A stretch of 64,000 nucleotides of DNA from Xiphophorus maculatus (Eukaryota > Chordata > Actinopteri > Cyprinodontiformes > Poeciliidae): the NCBI RefSeq assembly GCF_002775205.1, contig NC_036461.1, positions 22,806,875-22,870,874 of the forward strand. Direction: 5' to 3'. A model generated the notes under the pieces. The model worked only from the letters and a program-made list of their open reading frames with translations, was not told where the DNA came from and did no database searches. Below, in pieces: positions 23,986 through 36,600 of the stretch. Position 1 is the stretch's first letter, and each line of letters begins with the position of its first letter. The translations under genes were made by a program, and so were the position numbers.

Positions 23986-26080
23986 CGCCGGCCTCTGGCT
24001 GACAGGAAGCTGAACTGAGGGTTCCCCCACGCCGCCGGGGGGACGGTACACACACCGCCATTAGATTAGAACTCCTTTTTTTCCAGTCGCCATCATCGGG
24101 ATGCTTCGCCGTTTTAGTTCGCCGACAAAGTTGCACCAGCCTCGTAATCCTATGTTGAGACAAAGTGCCTTCGCTAAGATTACCTGACTGGAGACTTGAA
24201 GATGCCGACTGAACGTAGCCACAGTCGTCTTGTGTCTTAAATCGAATGAGGAATGTGCTTTTGAGTTGTTGTGAATTGGAACGCGATCCAAGGTCTACTC
24301 TTAGGGCGAGAAATGTTCGCGCCTTTGAAGCCACAGAAAAAGCGAGTTAAGAACTCTGGATTAGTTTTTATCCCTTCAGAAACGAAGGTTTCAGAAACCT
24401 GTCATAGACGTTTCTGGAAAAAACCTTTGAAAGCTTTTCATTTCCTAGAGGTTTTTTTTGTTGTTTTTTTAAGTTGAAGACATAGTGAAGATTGTTAGTG
24501 CGTGCCCTGAAAGACACAGCACTGTATTTGGATTTGTCTCAGTTTACATTGGATTCATTTTGTCCCACACAGTTGCATTCAAAATGGCGGCACGTTTTGA
24601 AACATCAGCTGAGCTTAAATTTGCTTTCAAATCCATACAACTGTGGAAGAACTGTAGTTTTTCTAGAATCAGACATTTTTTAAGCAATGATTTATATCAC
24701 TGAATTTTTACTCTGTGCAATTATATATATATATATATTTTTTTTTTTTTATTTTTTATTTTTTATTTATTTATTTATTTTTTTAAATTTATTTTTATTT
24801 ATTTTTATTTTTTTACTTTTAATTTGCCAGCAAAAATTTCACCTGCAGAAATTTGCTGGCTTAATTTTTAAGAGAGGCTCCTGCTGTCCCTTCATCAATT
24901 TAATTTTCGCCTCAGTCTGGTGCCGATTGCTCCGGCTGTGGTCACCAGAGGGTCACCACATTTTTTACAGGTAGAATTTTAGCTGGTAAATTTTTAATTA
25001 AAAAAACAAAATTCATACACATAATTGCTCTGGGTACAATGTCATTGTTATAAATTCAACATCTTAAAATAGTCTTATTCTAATGAGACTATCTCTTCCA
25101 CATACGTGTATCAGGAATGCTGTGCTTTCGATTCCAAAACCAAAATGGGTCAAATTTGCTATGAATCTAAAATCTCTAAAAAAAAAAGAAAAGAAAAGAA
25201 AGAAAAATAGAAAATCTTGACAGTACAAAATTGTGAAGCGTGACCAACACGGACTGACCAGTTTTGTTCACTTCCTCTGCTGCCATTGAAGAACTACAAC
25301 CCCACACAGGCACGCTGCAAATGGAGAAATTCAATTGGAGAAATCAAGCTCAATGGGCGAAATCCCCGACAAAGCTGGGAGGGAGATGAGAATCCAGTGT
25401 AGAAATGACCAGGCTAGCATACCGTTGAACCACAGCTTCTGAGAACTGGTGCAAATCTGCGTTGCACTGAGTGGGAAATGTTTTGTTTTGCCTCACAAAC
25501 AACATGTTTAATGTCAATCCATAATGTTATTCTTGATTTTCTGTTATTCAAGATGCTGCTCGCTAACTAGCTTGTTTTCTTTAATTGCCTTGTTGTGAAA
25601 CTTTTTTCCTCCTCCCAACTTTTTCATCAAAGTGCACTGTTACTTTGAATAAGGTCTTAAATGACCCATTTTATTCTGATTGTCATAGATGAACGGACTG
25701 TAACCACTCGGTCCTTAAATAAGAGCAAAAAGTTGTTTTTTAACAGAATGAACTGAGCTCCATGCTTCTGTTGTTTTCCACTAACACAGAATTAGCAACA
25801 TGAATGTTTTCACTGTTTATGCTTTTCTGACATTTCTTTTGTTTTTCATCTAGAGGGAAATTTCCCACCATTCACCTCGATTGATCTAGTTAGTGACGTT
25901 GGACTGCTGCTGTCTTGAGCACAACTGAATACTGAGACTCGCACGCAAATCAGCTTCGACATTGAAAAAGCGTTCAGGAATTGTTCAAAGGTTTTTTTGT
26001 TGTTGTTGTTCTTTTGGCACCTTTCACTGGAATGTTTTATATTTTCAGTCACCGTAATAAAAATCAAATCTGTTTATTTG
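23986..26080 (+). other. Probable long lgalsl 3' UTR with polyadenylation signal at 26056
   Basis: The first well-placed AATAAA after the lgalsl stop in a mostly unique stretch is at 26056-26061, followed by T/GT-rich sequence (TTTATTTGTTTGTTCC). That predicts a 3' UTR of about 2 kb. It includes an AT/T-rich simple tract at 24722-24815. No coding signal is seen. An earlier cleavage site cannot be excluded. Confidence 0.4.
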
Positions 26081-27591
26081 TTTGTTCCGCTGTACTTTGC
26101 ACGTAGGTATGTCGTTTGGATTTGACATCAAATCCGAGATATGACTCGGGTGTTGCGCCACTTTTGATCTAGAGCTGCTGCGTTTGAGTCACTCAGACAA
26201 AAGCCGGACTCAGCTTGCCGAGTGGGCGTGTCTGTCCGTGACACCTGGAAGCGCCTCAGGACGCAAGTTTAGCGATAACAACACATACTTGCTGAAACTT
26301 TTCTTGTCCCTGCTTGTACATTTTTTGCTGACGGAGAAATATTTTGTCCGGGGAAAACAACCTCGAGAAGAGGAAGACTCGAGGAACTTCCCCCAAGTTC
26401 AACTACAAGACTTTTTTTTTTTCTTTTTTTTTTTTTTTTTTAAAAAAAAAGGTGTTCCGGCAGGAAGCGGAGCCGTCGAGGTTAAGGCGTCGATTTATGC
26501 GATTAATGTAAAAAGTCTCAGCATGTTAAAATGATGTAACGCGGATTAATGGCTTTACCTATTTTGACCCGAACGCCTCTCGTCCGCGGAGGGTTACTCG
26601 GCTCAAAGCGGCGCTACACAGGCTTTGCACTGCGGTCAACAATGCAATGTTGGAAATGTGAGCAAAAAGAGTAGCGAGGAAAGTCAAAGTGCTGTCCTCG
26701 ATGTCGAGTTTCGTTTTAAAAAAAATCCACCCCGATGAACGTTTGGATAAAACCAAGGTAGTATATACATATTACAACAATGAATTATCCTTCCACCAAA
26801 GCACAGCCAGCTTATATTTAACATTTCTGAATGAACGTTTGAAACGTATGAAAACCTTAAAAAAACAAACAAACAAAAAAACCTGAGAATCTTTAGGCTA
26901 TTTTGGTTTGAAGCAAAAACAAACAAACACTTTCTTAAATATTGTTTTGAAAATGCGCATATTTACATTTCAGTCTTCCAAAGTTAATCGATTAATCTGA
27001 TTGAATCTTGAATCAATCAGATTAATCTGCCAATCTTTTAATCGACTGGCAGCACTACATAAAACACAAAGGAATTGAATGTCTGTTTAATGATCATACA
27101 AGAAAATACATGGCAAAAAAAAAAAAACAATATAAAATCTTGTCTCCTAGTTCAAGTGGCCGAGAAAATGTTTAAACTCGAGTTTAATTCTGTATTTAAG
27201 CTAACAGATAAAAAAAAAAAAATAAGAATAACTATAAGAGGCCTACAAGAGTTTTGTTCAATGAATTGCAAGGAGAAATGTTAGACAGAGATATTAATTC
27301 TTCTTTAAACCGTAATGAGATTATGAAAGGGATTCAAATATGACAGATTTTTTTTTAATCAGTTTTGTTTTTTAGCACGTACAGATTCTTTTTCTTTGTG
27401 TTATGTTTTGAAGTAGACTCTCCAAATCTAAATTTTGTAAAATAAAACATTTTTTAGAATTAGCTATTTATGTCTGGTTTCCTGTTTACGCTCCCTTTTT
27501 CAACACCAACTAAAATTTGCTTCCGATCAAATTGTCGGCAGTGCTTAAAGACGACAGAACACACTGCTAACTGAATAAATAACATTATTTC
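26081..27591. other. Spacer between convergent lgalsl and plek2
   Basis: No gene is seen. It contains poly-T/A at 26411-26450, a fragment of the GGCTGCAACTAACGATTA-type repeat at about 26975-27058 with a 13-bp stem (TCTGATTGA/TCAATCAGA), and A-rich tracts at 27115-27128 and 27211-27222. Reading frames here are short, low-complexity and unlike any family I know. Confidence 0.6.
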
Positions 27592-27597
27592 TTTATT
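27592..27597 (-). terminator. plek2 polyadenylation signal
   Basis: TTTATT on the plus strand reads AATAAA on the minus strand, about 350 nt past the plek2 stop codon. It is followed on the minus strand by AT-rich sequence. It is the best-placed signal for the plek2 3' end, inferred from position. Confidence 0.5.
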
Positions 27598-27949
27598 TTT
27601 TAAATGTCAAAAGAATAAAATAGCAGACAATGAAATTTACAAACTTGTTCAGTTGCTAAAAAAAAAATATGTAAGAAGCATTGTCCAAATGCTAACATTG
27701 AAACTGAATTACAAACGGTTAAACTTAAACACAATCAGGCAAAACACATTCAAAAATTTCTACCACTGAAGGGCTTCTGAAAAACTAAAAATATTCACAC
27801 AAGAACATGAGATTTAACGTGTTGAACACAAATGAACAGAAAGGTGACTACCTATAAAGTGTCCATTAGCCTTATAGTGAAAGTGCATTCTCAGAAAAAT
27901 AAAAAGGTTTGTCCCTGCAGATTCGTTAAATATCCTGGACACAGCAGTT

Positions 27950-30900
27950 CTACGTGTGCTCTCTGATCGCGTCTATCCAGTCCATCTTCTCCTGGTGAGT
28001 CGGAGCCTGGATGAAGTAGTGAATGTCCGACTTTGTGATGATTTTAAACAGGTTGCCTTGAATGTTGCCCTTCACTCCTGTTGTAACGGGAGAAGGTAAA
28101 TATGTCAGTGAAGCATCAGCGTACTTACAAATGAGATCGAATCTGAAATAAAACACACACTGACACGAAATAGCAAGCGCACACGTCTCGAGCCATCGCT
28201 TGAGGACCAAAGACAAAAACTCCGGAAACATTAGCCTTCCTCCCGTTGAGGAGTTAGCGAATGCTACCGCTAGCCCTGTTTGACATTTAATGAACAAGCA
28301 TTTGACAAACGAACGGACATGAAGTTAATGTAAAGAAACGAAGGTTTGTATATTTAAGTTTTCAAATTCTGTTTTCGTCAACGCTAATAAAAATAAGACT
28401 TTTCAGGGCGTGCCGTGGTGGTGTAGCGGTTAGCGCGACCCATATTTGGAGGCCTTGAGTCCTCGACGCGGCCGTCGCGGGTTCGACTCCCGGACCCGAC
28501 GATATTTGCCGCATGTCTTCCCCCCTCTCCTTCCTGTTTCCTGTCAGCTACTGTGATATAAGGGACACTAGAGCCCACAAAAGACCCCCTGGAGGGGTAC
28601 AAAAAAAAAAAAAAGACTTCAAAGATAAGCTACATAGTGAGACACATCAAGACGGTTCTGGAAGTTTCTATGTTCTTACTCTGCGTATCGCCGCCACCTT
28701 CCTGAAATATTGGTCTAATTTATTTTTTGGCAAAATTGTTTTATTTATTTATTACTTTATCTAAATGATCTTTTGCCCAAAAAAAAAGGTGGTCTTTTTT
28801 TCTTTTTTTTGTTGTTGCCAAAATCACTTTTGGAAAAAAAAAGAAACTATATATATATTGGATTTGAAGAGTCTTGTATTCAAATGAGGTACAGCAACAT
28901 TTCACTTCCCTTTTGGGATCAACAAAGTATTTTGGAATTTGAATTTGAATTAAATCTACACAATATTGGACCCAGAACTCAGCTAGCACAAAAAAAACCC
29001 CACAAATTGGGTTGTTTTGTAGTTGGGGAACTTCACTTCCTATTTTGACTGACCAATGGCGGCTCAAGCAGTCGCCTGAGAGTACCGACACGCAGGGCCG
29101 TACATAGCCAGCCAATTGGGTGCCATAAGCACCAACAAACGCTGTGGTAACACAGGGTGAAAATCAAATCATTTGGACAAAAACGTAGGTAAAGCTTCTA
29201 AAGTTGTTTATTTTTCCTCCTTAGTCACTGAAGTCTGAGTTAACCCACCTGAAGGAACTCCATTATCATCCAGAGAGGATATCAAACAGCCGCGCAGGGA
29301 GAAGCCGCCAACAGGGCTGATGTCATCCTGATAAGTGACACAAGAACGGAAGAGATTAAGTCAGACATGAGGAGGCGAGGATGACGATGATGAGTTTGCT
29401 ATGAGTAACACCACCTTCAGACTCCCAGCTCGTAAAAGTGGTAGCAAAAACAAAAGGGGATTCACTCTGTTTGTGTTCAGGTTGATGCGTTTAGCAGCAC
29501 TGTGAGCGCTCACCTTGGTGGGGTCATAATAATGGAGGAAGTCGGGCTCCGAACGCAGCACAAACAGTCGCACCTTCCAGTTTTTCCTTCTGTGCCCCTG
29601 CAGTTAAAGATTAGCCAGAAGTTCAAACATGACCTGCTGAAGACCCGTCAGGGTCAAAGGGCATCGTGTCGCACCTTCAAGATGAACTGAATGTCTTATT
29701 AGCCTTTAATATGGGGGGAGGCTTCACAACAGGAAGCAAGCAAGTTGTTACCTTCAGATAAAACTCAACAGTTACTGTCACTGTTTTACCTATAAGAAAT
29801 AATATTTTAATCGTGCTAACATTATAGACTCTTGGCTGAGCTTCAGTGGCGTTTACACCGCAAATATGAGGCAAATGAATCACATTCATGGGGAATGTGT
29901 TCCAAACAGCCAAAAATGCTGGGCCAGAATTGGATTAAACCCAACAGTTTAAAAAGACAGCGGGATTTCCTCATTTTCAGCCACGCTGAATAAATTAGCA
30001 TATGCATTCCCACGAAGATCGTCTGTCAGATTAAAAGTACATTTTGAAAACGACGACCTTTGAGCAGGTGTTAAACATGCTCTTGGTTAAGTGCACATTT
30101 ATGATTTTTTTTATTTTTTATTATTGGTCTGATGTAATATTTTAATCGTACATGTCGTGTTTTCATTAGCTGTAAGAGGGAAAACATTAATTACCAGAAA
30201 TAAAGCCTTGAAAGTATCAGCCTGTGTGTAATTATTGTACATAATAAGCCCAGAAGCCCATTAAAATGCTGTCTACATCGTTTTAAACTGTGTGATTGTG
30301 AGTTTGAGTGGGAATAAAAGTAGCAATAGGTATTTTGTTCCATATAACACAGTAGGAGTGTAACAGCTAAAACCTTCTATGGATGCAAACTCGACTAAAA
30401 ACCCACCTGTTTAGGATTGTATTTGAAACGTAATCAATTACAAATTTAATGATGGAACCTGACTTAATGTCGTGTTTTGATTGTTGATTCTATGTTGCTT
30501 TGTGTTTCTGTGTTTGATATGATGTAAAGCACTTTGAAATGTCTTGCTGCTGAAATGTGCTATACAAATAAAATTTGATTCGATTTTGATTTGATTTGAT
30601 AATATGTTTCGCTTACTTCATTGACTTACTGAAATAAATAAACAATTCAATAATATTCAAAAGAATAGAATGGTTCTGTGTATGCTCAGTGAGCATGCTA
30701 ACTACTATTAGCCAAAACAGCATACATTACAAACCTTCATTTTGTTCTTTCAAACCAGTTTGGCAACATTTAAACTAATGTAGACTGTATTATATTGTGT
30801 TTGTGAAATGGTATTAAAGGTACAAGTTGTCAAAAAAGCAGTAAACCGTGTTTGCATAAAGGCAGCCATATTGAATTTTGATCTGTTGACTAAGCTCCGC

Positions 30901-33900
30901 CTTTCTCATTCAAATTCCAATTTCAGAGCAATAATTCTCTTCAATGTTCCGACGTGAAACTTGGAGGTTGGAGTGACTCAGTGAAAACTGTGTTCACATT
31001 CCAAAATTTACTGGAGTCTCAAGAAAGTTCACCTGTTTCAGCAGATATCCTCTTTTGACGACTTTGCCACTCAGCTCCAGTGCAGACCGCGACCTCTCTG
31101 ACTTCACGCTGCCTCTCTTTTTGAAGCTGTCAGGCTGTGTGGGGAAAAGCATTGCAAATAAAGCCGACCTTTTAAATGGACTCCGTCATCCGAGCTGATT
31201 TAACGTGAAAGTTGGTGCCCGCCAGGAGGAGCTCTAGGTGACGTACAAAGCTGTAGAGGGCAGTGGAGTCGTCCATGAACTGCTCACTGAGGCTGGCGGT
31301 GCGAAGGGCCTCCACGCTCCTCAGGCCGACGGTCCGCAGGAAGCCCTCCTCGAGCAGAGCGGAGGCCAAGGTCACGGCCTCCCCACGGGTCAGACTGAGC
31401 TGCATGAACACCAGCCAGTCCACCACCGCTGAACCTGAAGGGGACATTGGGAAAATATTCTTCCAGACACCTAACGTTTGTGTGTTTTTGTGGCTGTTCA
31501 AGTCCTTTGTTGCTGCTTACCCCGTAAAAGAACCGTTAAGAATTTGACTTTTTAGCCCGAACACAAGGAAGAAGGATAAACAAGGAATTAAGGAAATGTA
31601 ATAAACTGAGAGAGGAAACTAAAAATATCGAACAAGAACAACCAAGCTAGAGCTGCAAGCAGTTATCGATGGGGTCCAAGCCCAACCTAGCAACTCCGTC
31701 TGCTGCCCACATCCCACCACGCCGGCTTCACCGGGTCCATTCACATGTTGAAGGAGCTGCCATTACAGAGAGTTAGTCCAGGTGCAGTACAGCATAGGAA
31801 GGTCCGCCCCTGGTCCTGTCTCGTGTTTGTAGACTTTTAGCATTTTGCCTGCTAACTAGTTAGCACAAGCCAGCTCAAATTTTTTGAAAAACCAAAACTG
31901 ACAATGTTCTCAAGGCAAGGTTTTGGTATAACTGGAATAATATAAACATATGTTCACATTCCTAGATTCCATGTTGTTATTTTCCTGAAAAGTAGTATTC
32001 CGCCTGCCTTACGTTACCCGTTCTGTTCACTCCAAATAGTAGCCAAAAAAATAAAAATAAAATAAAACCCTTTTTTTGGAGTTTACTTTTTCTCTATTGT
32101 TCATCGCTTAGTGCACCCAGTCTACCCCTGTGCTAATCTGTCCATAAATGTAACTTAAAAATGCTGAGATTGGAGGCTAAAGTCAGAGTGCCTGAACAGA
32201 ACCGAGCCCTTAAAACACAACAACGTAGCTAAGAGGCTGTTCTGCCTCCCAGTCTGTGATCTCAGACCAGATTACAGCTTCAAATATCATAAATAAACAA
32301 TGATTCACCTGAAAAGCAGTTGCTGTAAGTGCTTCCCTGCTCCACATGGTTGCTCAACTTGATCCCACTGTGGACATCATACATGGAGTCCAACACCTTG
32401 CTGTAGAAGAGAGTGAAGTAACAGGGCTTCAGTAAGACGTAAGACAGAGAAAACAAACGCGTGGGAGCGACTGTATCAGTCGGGTTTACCTCAGGTTGAT
32501 GTTTTGCAAGCGGGATTCGGCAGAATCTTTCTGGCTCATCAGCTTCCCGCCGTCAGTGGCCTGCAGCTTGTTGACCGCGGCGGCGATGTCAGCAGCCCAC
32601 TCATCCCTCTCCTCTCTGGAGCAAGCTTCCAAAAAGTGATCCACTCCATGCTTGGTCTGGAGTTTGAATGCAAGCTAGTGATGCAAGGAAAAACAACAAC
32701 AACGAAGAAGAAGAAAAAAAGAACACAGAAAGAGCAAATAGTGAGCTGTTCTTTGATGCTTGGCAGACAAAGAAGGTCGGGTTTGGACAAAACAACCTTG
32801 CTGTGGCAATAAATGTTCTTATTATTGCAGGTGTGGAAGTGCAGCAGGTGGCGCTGCAAATAAAAATAAAAACTCAAATAAAAATGCTGCGTCTTTTTCT
32901 TATTTTATTTTTTTTTTTAATCCGAATGCTGAGTTCATGCTGTTGGGACAGAAGGCCAGGAGATGAGTAGTTAGCTAACTGGTCCCAGTTGACCCAGTTC
33001 TTTGGTTACAGAAGAGAACAGAAGGAGCTCGACTGTTTTCCAAAACAATTTGAAATAGTCTAGGATGAATTAAGATGATGAAATGATTCTACATAATAAT
33101 TTTAACGACCCCAAACCTGCTAATGTTTTTACGAATGAGTTTGTACACTTGCGATACCTGCTAATTCGCTAGCACAAGCGAGTGCTGCAGTTCTTCAGCA
33201 TTGCAGTCTGGCTGTAATTAGACAGAAATAGCATGAAATTCTAATTCTACGATAACCTTGACTTCTAATTATCATGGCATTGAGTCATTATTGGAAAAAA
33301 TAAAAATATCTTACATATAGTATTCTACATGTACTTCTGTAGAAAATGGAATATTCCCTCAGATTAGGCTATTTTTTATTTTTTTTAGATTGCAGCAACC
33401 TTTCAGCAAAGTATTAAAGTTACTTTTCATGAAGTTCACATTTTTGGTATTTAAAATATTTTATTGATATGACCTAATATTCTACTCTTAAATGTTTTAA
33501 TTACCTGAAGGTGGAAAATCGTCATAATCAACAGAAATAAAGGTTGTGCGAACTTAATGTTTTTCCACTTAAACATTCATTATGTTTTCAGAATGGCAAA
33601 TATTAGCCACCCATTCCACAGAAAGAAGACAATGTAGAACAGTATGTGCATGTGTGAAACCACGTTGTTTTTTAAAAAAATGTTACTTCCATCCAAATTT
33701 AAGTTGATGCTATTTGGCATTGTTGTGTAAACGTATCAAAACTATCGCAAATGTAAGAGTGTTCATGTTCCTGAACAACTCACCGGCCGATTTTCGTACT
33801 CCAGGAACGGACATGTTATGAGACAATCCTTCAGCAGGATTTTCCCTCTCTGACACGAATCCCGTTTCCCTCCTTCGTATTTGTAGTACAGCAACTTATC

Positions 33901-34139
33901 AGGCGTCAGCACGAACCAGCGGGCCTTCCAGTTGTGAACTATGTGGCCCTGAATATACATGATAAAAACTTTTTTAACTGATGTATTTTTTGGAGAAAAA
34001 AATGTTTTAATAAAATCTGATTCTGTTAAATTTACACTCCTGATCCGTTTTGATAATAATAATAATAATAATGAAATGTTCTTACCCTCTTCACCAGGAA
34101 GCCCTCTCTTATCACAGGTACTTCGTTGTCTGTGTCCAT
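27950..34139 (-). CDS. plek2: Pleckstrin-2 (PH-DEP-PH), nine exons
   Basis: Phosphoinositide-binding adaptor that links PI3K signalling to actin and membrane ruffles; its mammalian orthologue is important in erythroid cells. Exons at 34139-34086, 33948-33784, 32674-32490, 32400-32309, 31434-31247, 31134-31033, 29597-29514, 29327-29249 and 28077-27950 join in phase to 358 residues (human 353). PH1 spans about residues 9-110, with REGFLVKRGHIVHNWKARWF nearly identical to human and FLEACSREERD in its C-terminal helix. DEP spans about 140-225 (VDWLVFMQLSLTRGEAVTLA). PH2 spans about 250-355 (GYLLKQGHRRKNWKVRLFVL, then IQGNLFKIITKSDIHYFIQA). The start follows a TATA-like box. The extended match to HNWKARWF and the EAVTLAS stretch, as I recall PLEK2, favours it over PLEK. 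All donors are GT. Confidence 0.97.
28407..28614 (+). mobile_element. tRNA-derived SINE, copy 1 (plek2 intron 8)
   Basis: Has an A box (GTAGCGGTTAGCGC, about 28422) and a B box (GGTTCGACTCC, 28480-28490) of RNA polymerase III, then a non-tRNA body (TTGCCGCATGTCTTCCCCCC ... GACCCCCTGGAGGGG) and a poly-A tail. Possible short target duplication (AAGACTT) on both sides. About 93% like copy 2 by eye. Confidence 0.85.
30385..30600 (+). mobile_element. 3' end of an L2/Rex-type LINE
   Basis: AAAGCACTTTGAAATGTCTTG then GTGCTATACAAATAAAATTT followed by GATT(T) repeats is the usual 3' terminus of teleost L2-like elements. A second small copy is at 60590-60650 (TGCTGCACAAATAAACTTG). Confidence 0.65.
33060..33440. 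repeat. Duplicated block, copy A (plek2 intron 2)
   Basis: Matches 34853-35215 in direct orientation over about 350 nt: AAATGATTCTACATAATAAT, GACAGAAATAGCATGAAATT, CTAATTATCATGGCATTGAG and TGCAGCAACCTTTCAGCAA. The two copies are about 1.8 kb apart. Confidence 0.8.
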
Positions 34140-34300
34140 GTTCTTCAGTGTGTAGTTAAAAAAAAAAGTCTTACTGGCCTCTTTTTGCCTGCTCGGGTTT
34201 TTATGCTGAGGATGAATGCGTCACACACACACCCACACACGCACCTCACACCCCTTACACACCTCTCCTCTTTAACCCGAACCCACGCAGTGAAACAGGA
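34140..34300 (-). promoter_or_regulatory. plek2 core promoter with TATA-like box and CACCC-rich region
   Basis: ATAAAAA on the minus strand at 34204-34198 lies 60-65 nt before the ATG, predicting transcription start near 34174 and a 5' leader of about 35 nt. Just upstream (34225-34262) is a CA/CACCC-rich segment; CACCC boxes bind KLF factors, which would fit erythroid expression of plek2. The TATA-like box and the CACCC stretch are visible; the start site and KLF link are inference. Confidence 0.5.
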
Positions 34301-34852
34301 AGCAATTGCTGCTCGTTGACGCACGATGGCGCTCTCTCTCCTTCCCAGACGCCAGGGCCCGAAGAGGACCAGCTGGCCCCGCTCGCTCTGCAGCCACGCC
34401 ACTCTCAATCACGTTTGGTATGCGGGGATTTCAGGATCCTGGAAATGAAACGGGGACATGTTCCTCAGTCCTCCCCCGCATTAGCTGGATCCAGGTGGGA
34501 CAGCGCGGATTCTGTGCACAGTTAATCAGACACGCAAAGGAAAAATAATCATGTTTTCTTTCTCCTTCCAAACATAGTTATTTTTCTAATTGGTTGCCTT
34601 AAAAGCATGAACAGGCCAGAAGGAGAAGAAGGCCGGGGGAAATGTTTATGTGAGCCCAACATTTACTCTTAAAACCCTTTTGGAAATATTTAATACGTTA
34701 AATTCAGGATTCAAATGGAACCAAAAACAGAAACAATAACACTCGAGTCATGAGATTGGATGCAGAGCTTCCTTTTGCGACTCTTCCAAAAAATATTGCC
34801 TACTTATTTGATTTGAGTGAATGAATAAATAAATTACATCTTTATTTCAGGA

Positions 34853-35215
34853 AAGATGATAAAAAATGATTCTACAAAATAATTTTAATGACCCCCCCAG
34901 CCCGGGTAATAAGTTTAGTTCACATTAGAACGAGTTTGTACAAAGAGACGCCGTTAGCATTTTACCCGCTAATTAGCTAGCACAAGCTAGTGCTGCCCTT
35001 CTTCAGCATTGTAGACTGGCTATATTTAGACAGAAATAGCATGAAATTCTAATTCTACGATAAGCCTCACTTCTAATTATCATGGCATTAAGTCATTATT
35101 GGACAAATAAAAATGTCAAATTTATTCCACAGATTCTTCTGTAGAAAATGGAGTGTACGAGGCTAATTTCTTAGATTGTAGCAACCTTTCAGCAAGGTAA
35201 TAAACATGCTTTTCA
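34853..35215. repeat. Duplicated block, copy B (upstream of plek2)
   Basis: Second copy of 33060-33440. Between the copies lie plek2 exons 1 and 2 and the promoter. A shorter related piece at about 31825-31880 (TAGCATTTTGCCTGCTAACT) suggests it may also be an interspersed repeat. Confidence 0.8.
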
Positions 35216-36419
35216 TTAAGTCTGGTTTCAATTGTTTGAAGCACAATTAATGTTGATGGAGTGGAGGAAAAAAAAGCATGGAATGAAAATACAGTAATGC
35301 GAAAAAGAACCATATCAGACGAGCATGGTGGATAAAATACTGTCTGAGAAAACTACAACAGAATTAAAGTGAATCACATTCATGCATAAAAAGAAGTGAG
35401 AGAAGAAAAAAAATGTTACTCTATAAACTGTGTACAGATATTTGTACCTGTACTATCTCACCAAAACCACAGTTGTTCAGTTTATATCCAGGATTATATG
35501 TTTAATGTCATCCTACATGAACGGTCACGTCTTGGTTGTGTCATTTTCAGTCAATTCTCAGGTCATTGTCTTACAAGCTAACTCTGACTTGTCTGCTGTG
35601 TTCCTTCGTCCTCAACATGACCTTTGCTCACTAATGTTCTCTACCAAACAAGACCTTAAAACAGCTGCTGCCTGCATACCAAGATAATTGCATAATTAGC
35701 CTGTATAGACTGGTTTGATGACTTCTAAAATAAGTTGTTTACATTAGATTTTATTTGGGGGCGTTAGAGAAAAGGTGGGAGGAGTCCAAATGTGTGGTGT
35801 ATTTTAGGAATATTATTTGTAAACATCTTTTAAAAGATTTTTTTCCCCCTCTCCTTACATGCTACAGCTACCCACTTTCTGTACGTCTATGGCATACAAG
35901 CATCAGAAAATTCAGGAATGTTTTAACTGTGATGTGGGAAAAACCTGTCCAAAGGCTATGAATATTTTTGGTAAGGGACTCTAAAGGCGCCAAAAAGAAA
36001 TTCCTTAATGATTAAAGCAACGACTATCTGTTCTCATTCCGTTTTGTTGCAAAAGTGCCGACACAATCCTTGAATTCTGTCCCAGCTTTTCTTGAAACGT
36101 GCCGCAAGCAACACTGACACACACAGAGAGAGAAAAACCGTGCAGTATGTGCAAGAATCACTACACCAGTTAAAGAAATGCTGCAATGAATGATATAAAA
36201 CACTCCTACATACGTGGTAATATGAGTTATTGTGCGGTTAACTCATAACCACACAATAAACGCTGTGTATGCAATAATTAGGCAACTTCTTTTACAGAGG
36301 ATTCATTATGTCAGTCAAACTTCACACCTGGACATTTAAAGTAAAAACGACATTTTGGGATTTTGAGAGGAATATCTACGTGTGCATAATTATTGTGAAA
36401 AATTTGTGTGAATACAGTT

Positions 36420-36600
36420 GTGTGTGTGTAAGGAGTAGAGGAGGGGGCTTAGCACAGAGCCCTGTGGGACGCCGGTGCTGAAACAATGATGGAGGAGAAC
36501 TGAGAGATGATCCTGACAGACAGATGGATCTATCAGAAGGTTCTCTAGGAGTCTGCAGGTGGCTGTGGGTAACCCTACGGCCAGCAGTATTTGGACGAGA
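36420..36600 (-). mobile_element. Reverse transcriptase fragment of a non-LTR retrotransposon
   Basis: The minus strand reads STGVPQGSVLSPLLYSLHTH, the RT motif between catalytic blocks of LINE polymerases (VPQGxxLSPLLYSL). Upstream in frame is a degraded stretch. About 180 nt survive. Clade not assigned. Confidence 0.75.

Noticed and set aside
24687-24974. Membrane-like Phe/Ile/Leu-rich frame
   Set aside because: Translation of a T-rich simple tract in the probable lgalsl 3' UTR.
26184-26534. 116-codon plus-strand frame with poly-Phe
   Set aside because: Runs through a poly-T tract; no family resemblance.
28407-28510. tRNA gene (A and B boxes present)
   Set aside because: The cloverleaf is incomplete, a second near-identical copy with target duplications exists at 46271-46461, and a SINE body and poly-A follow.
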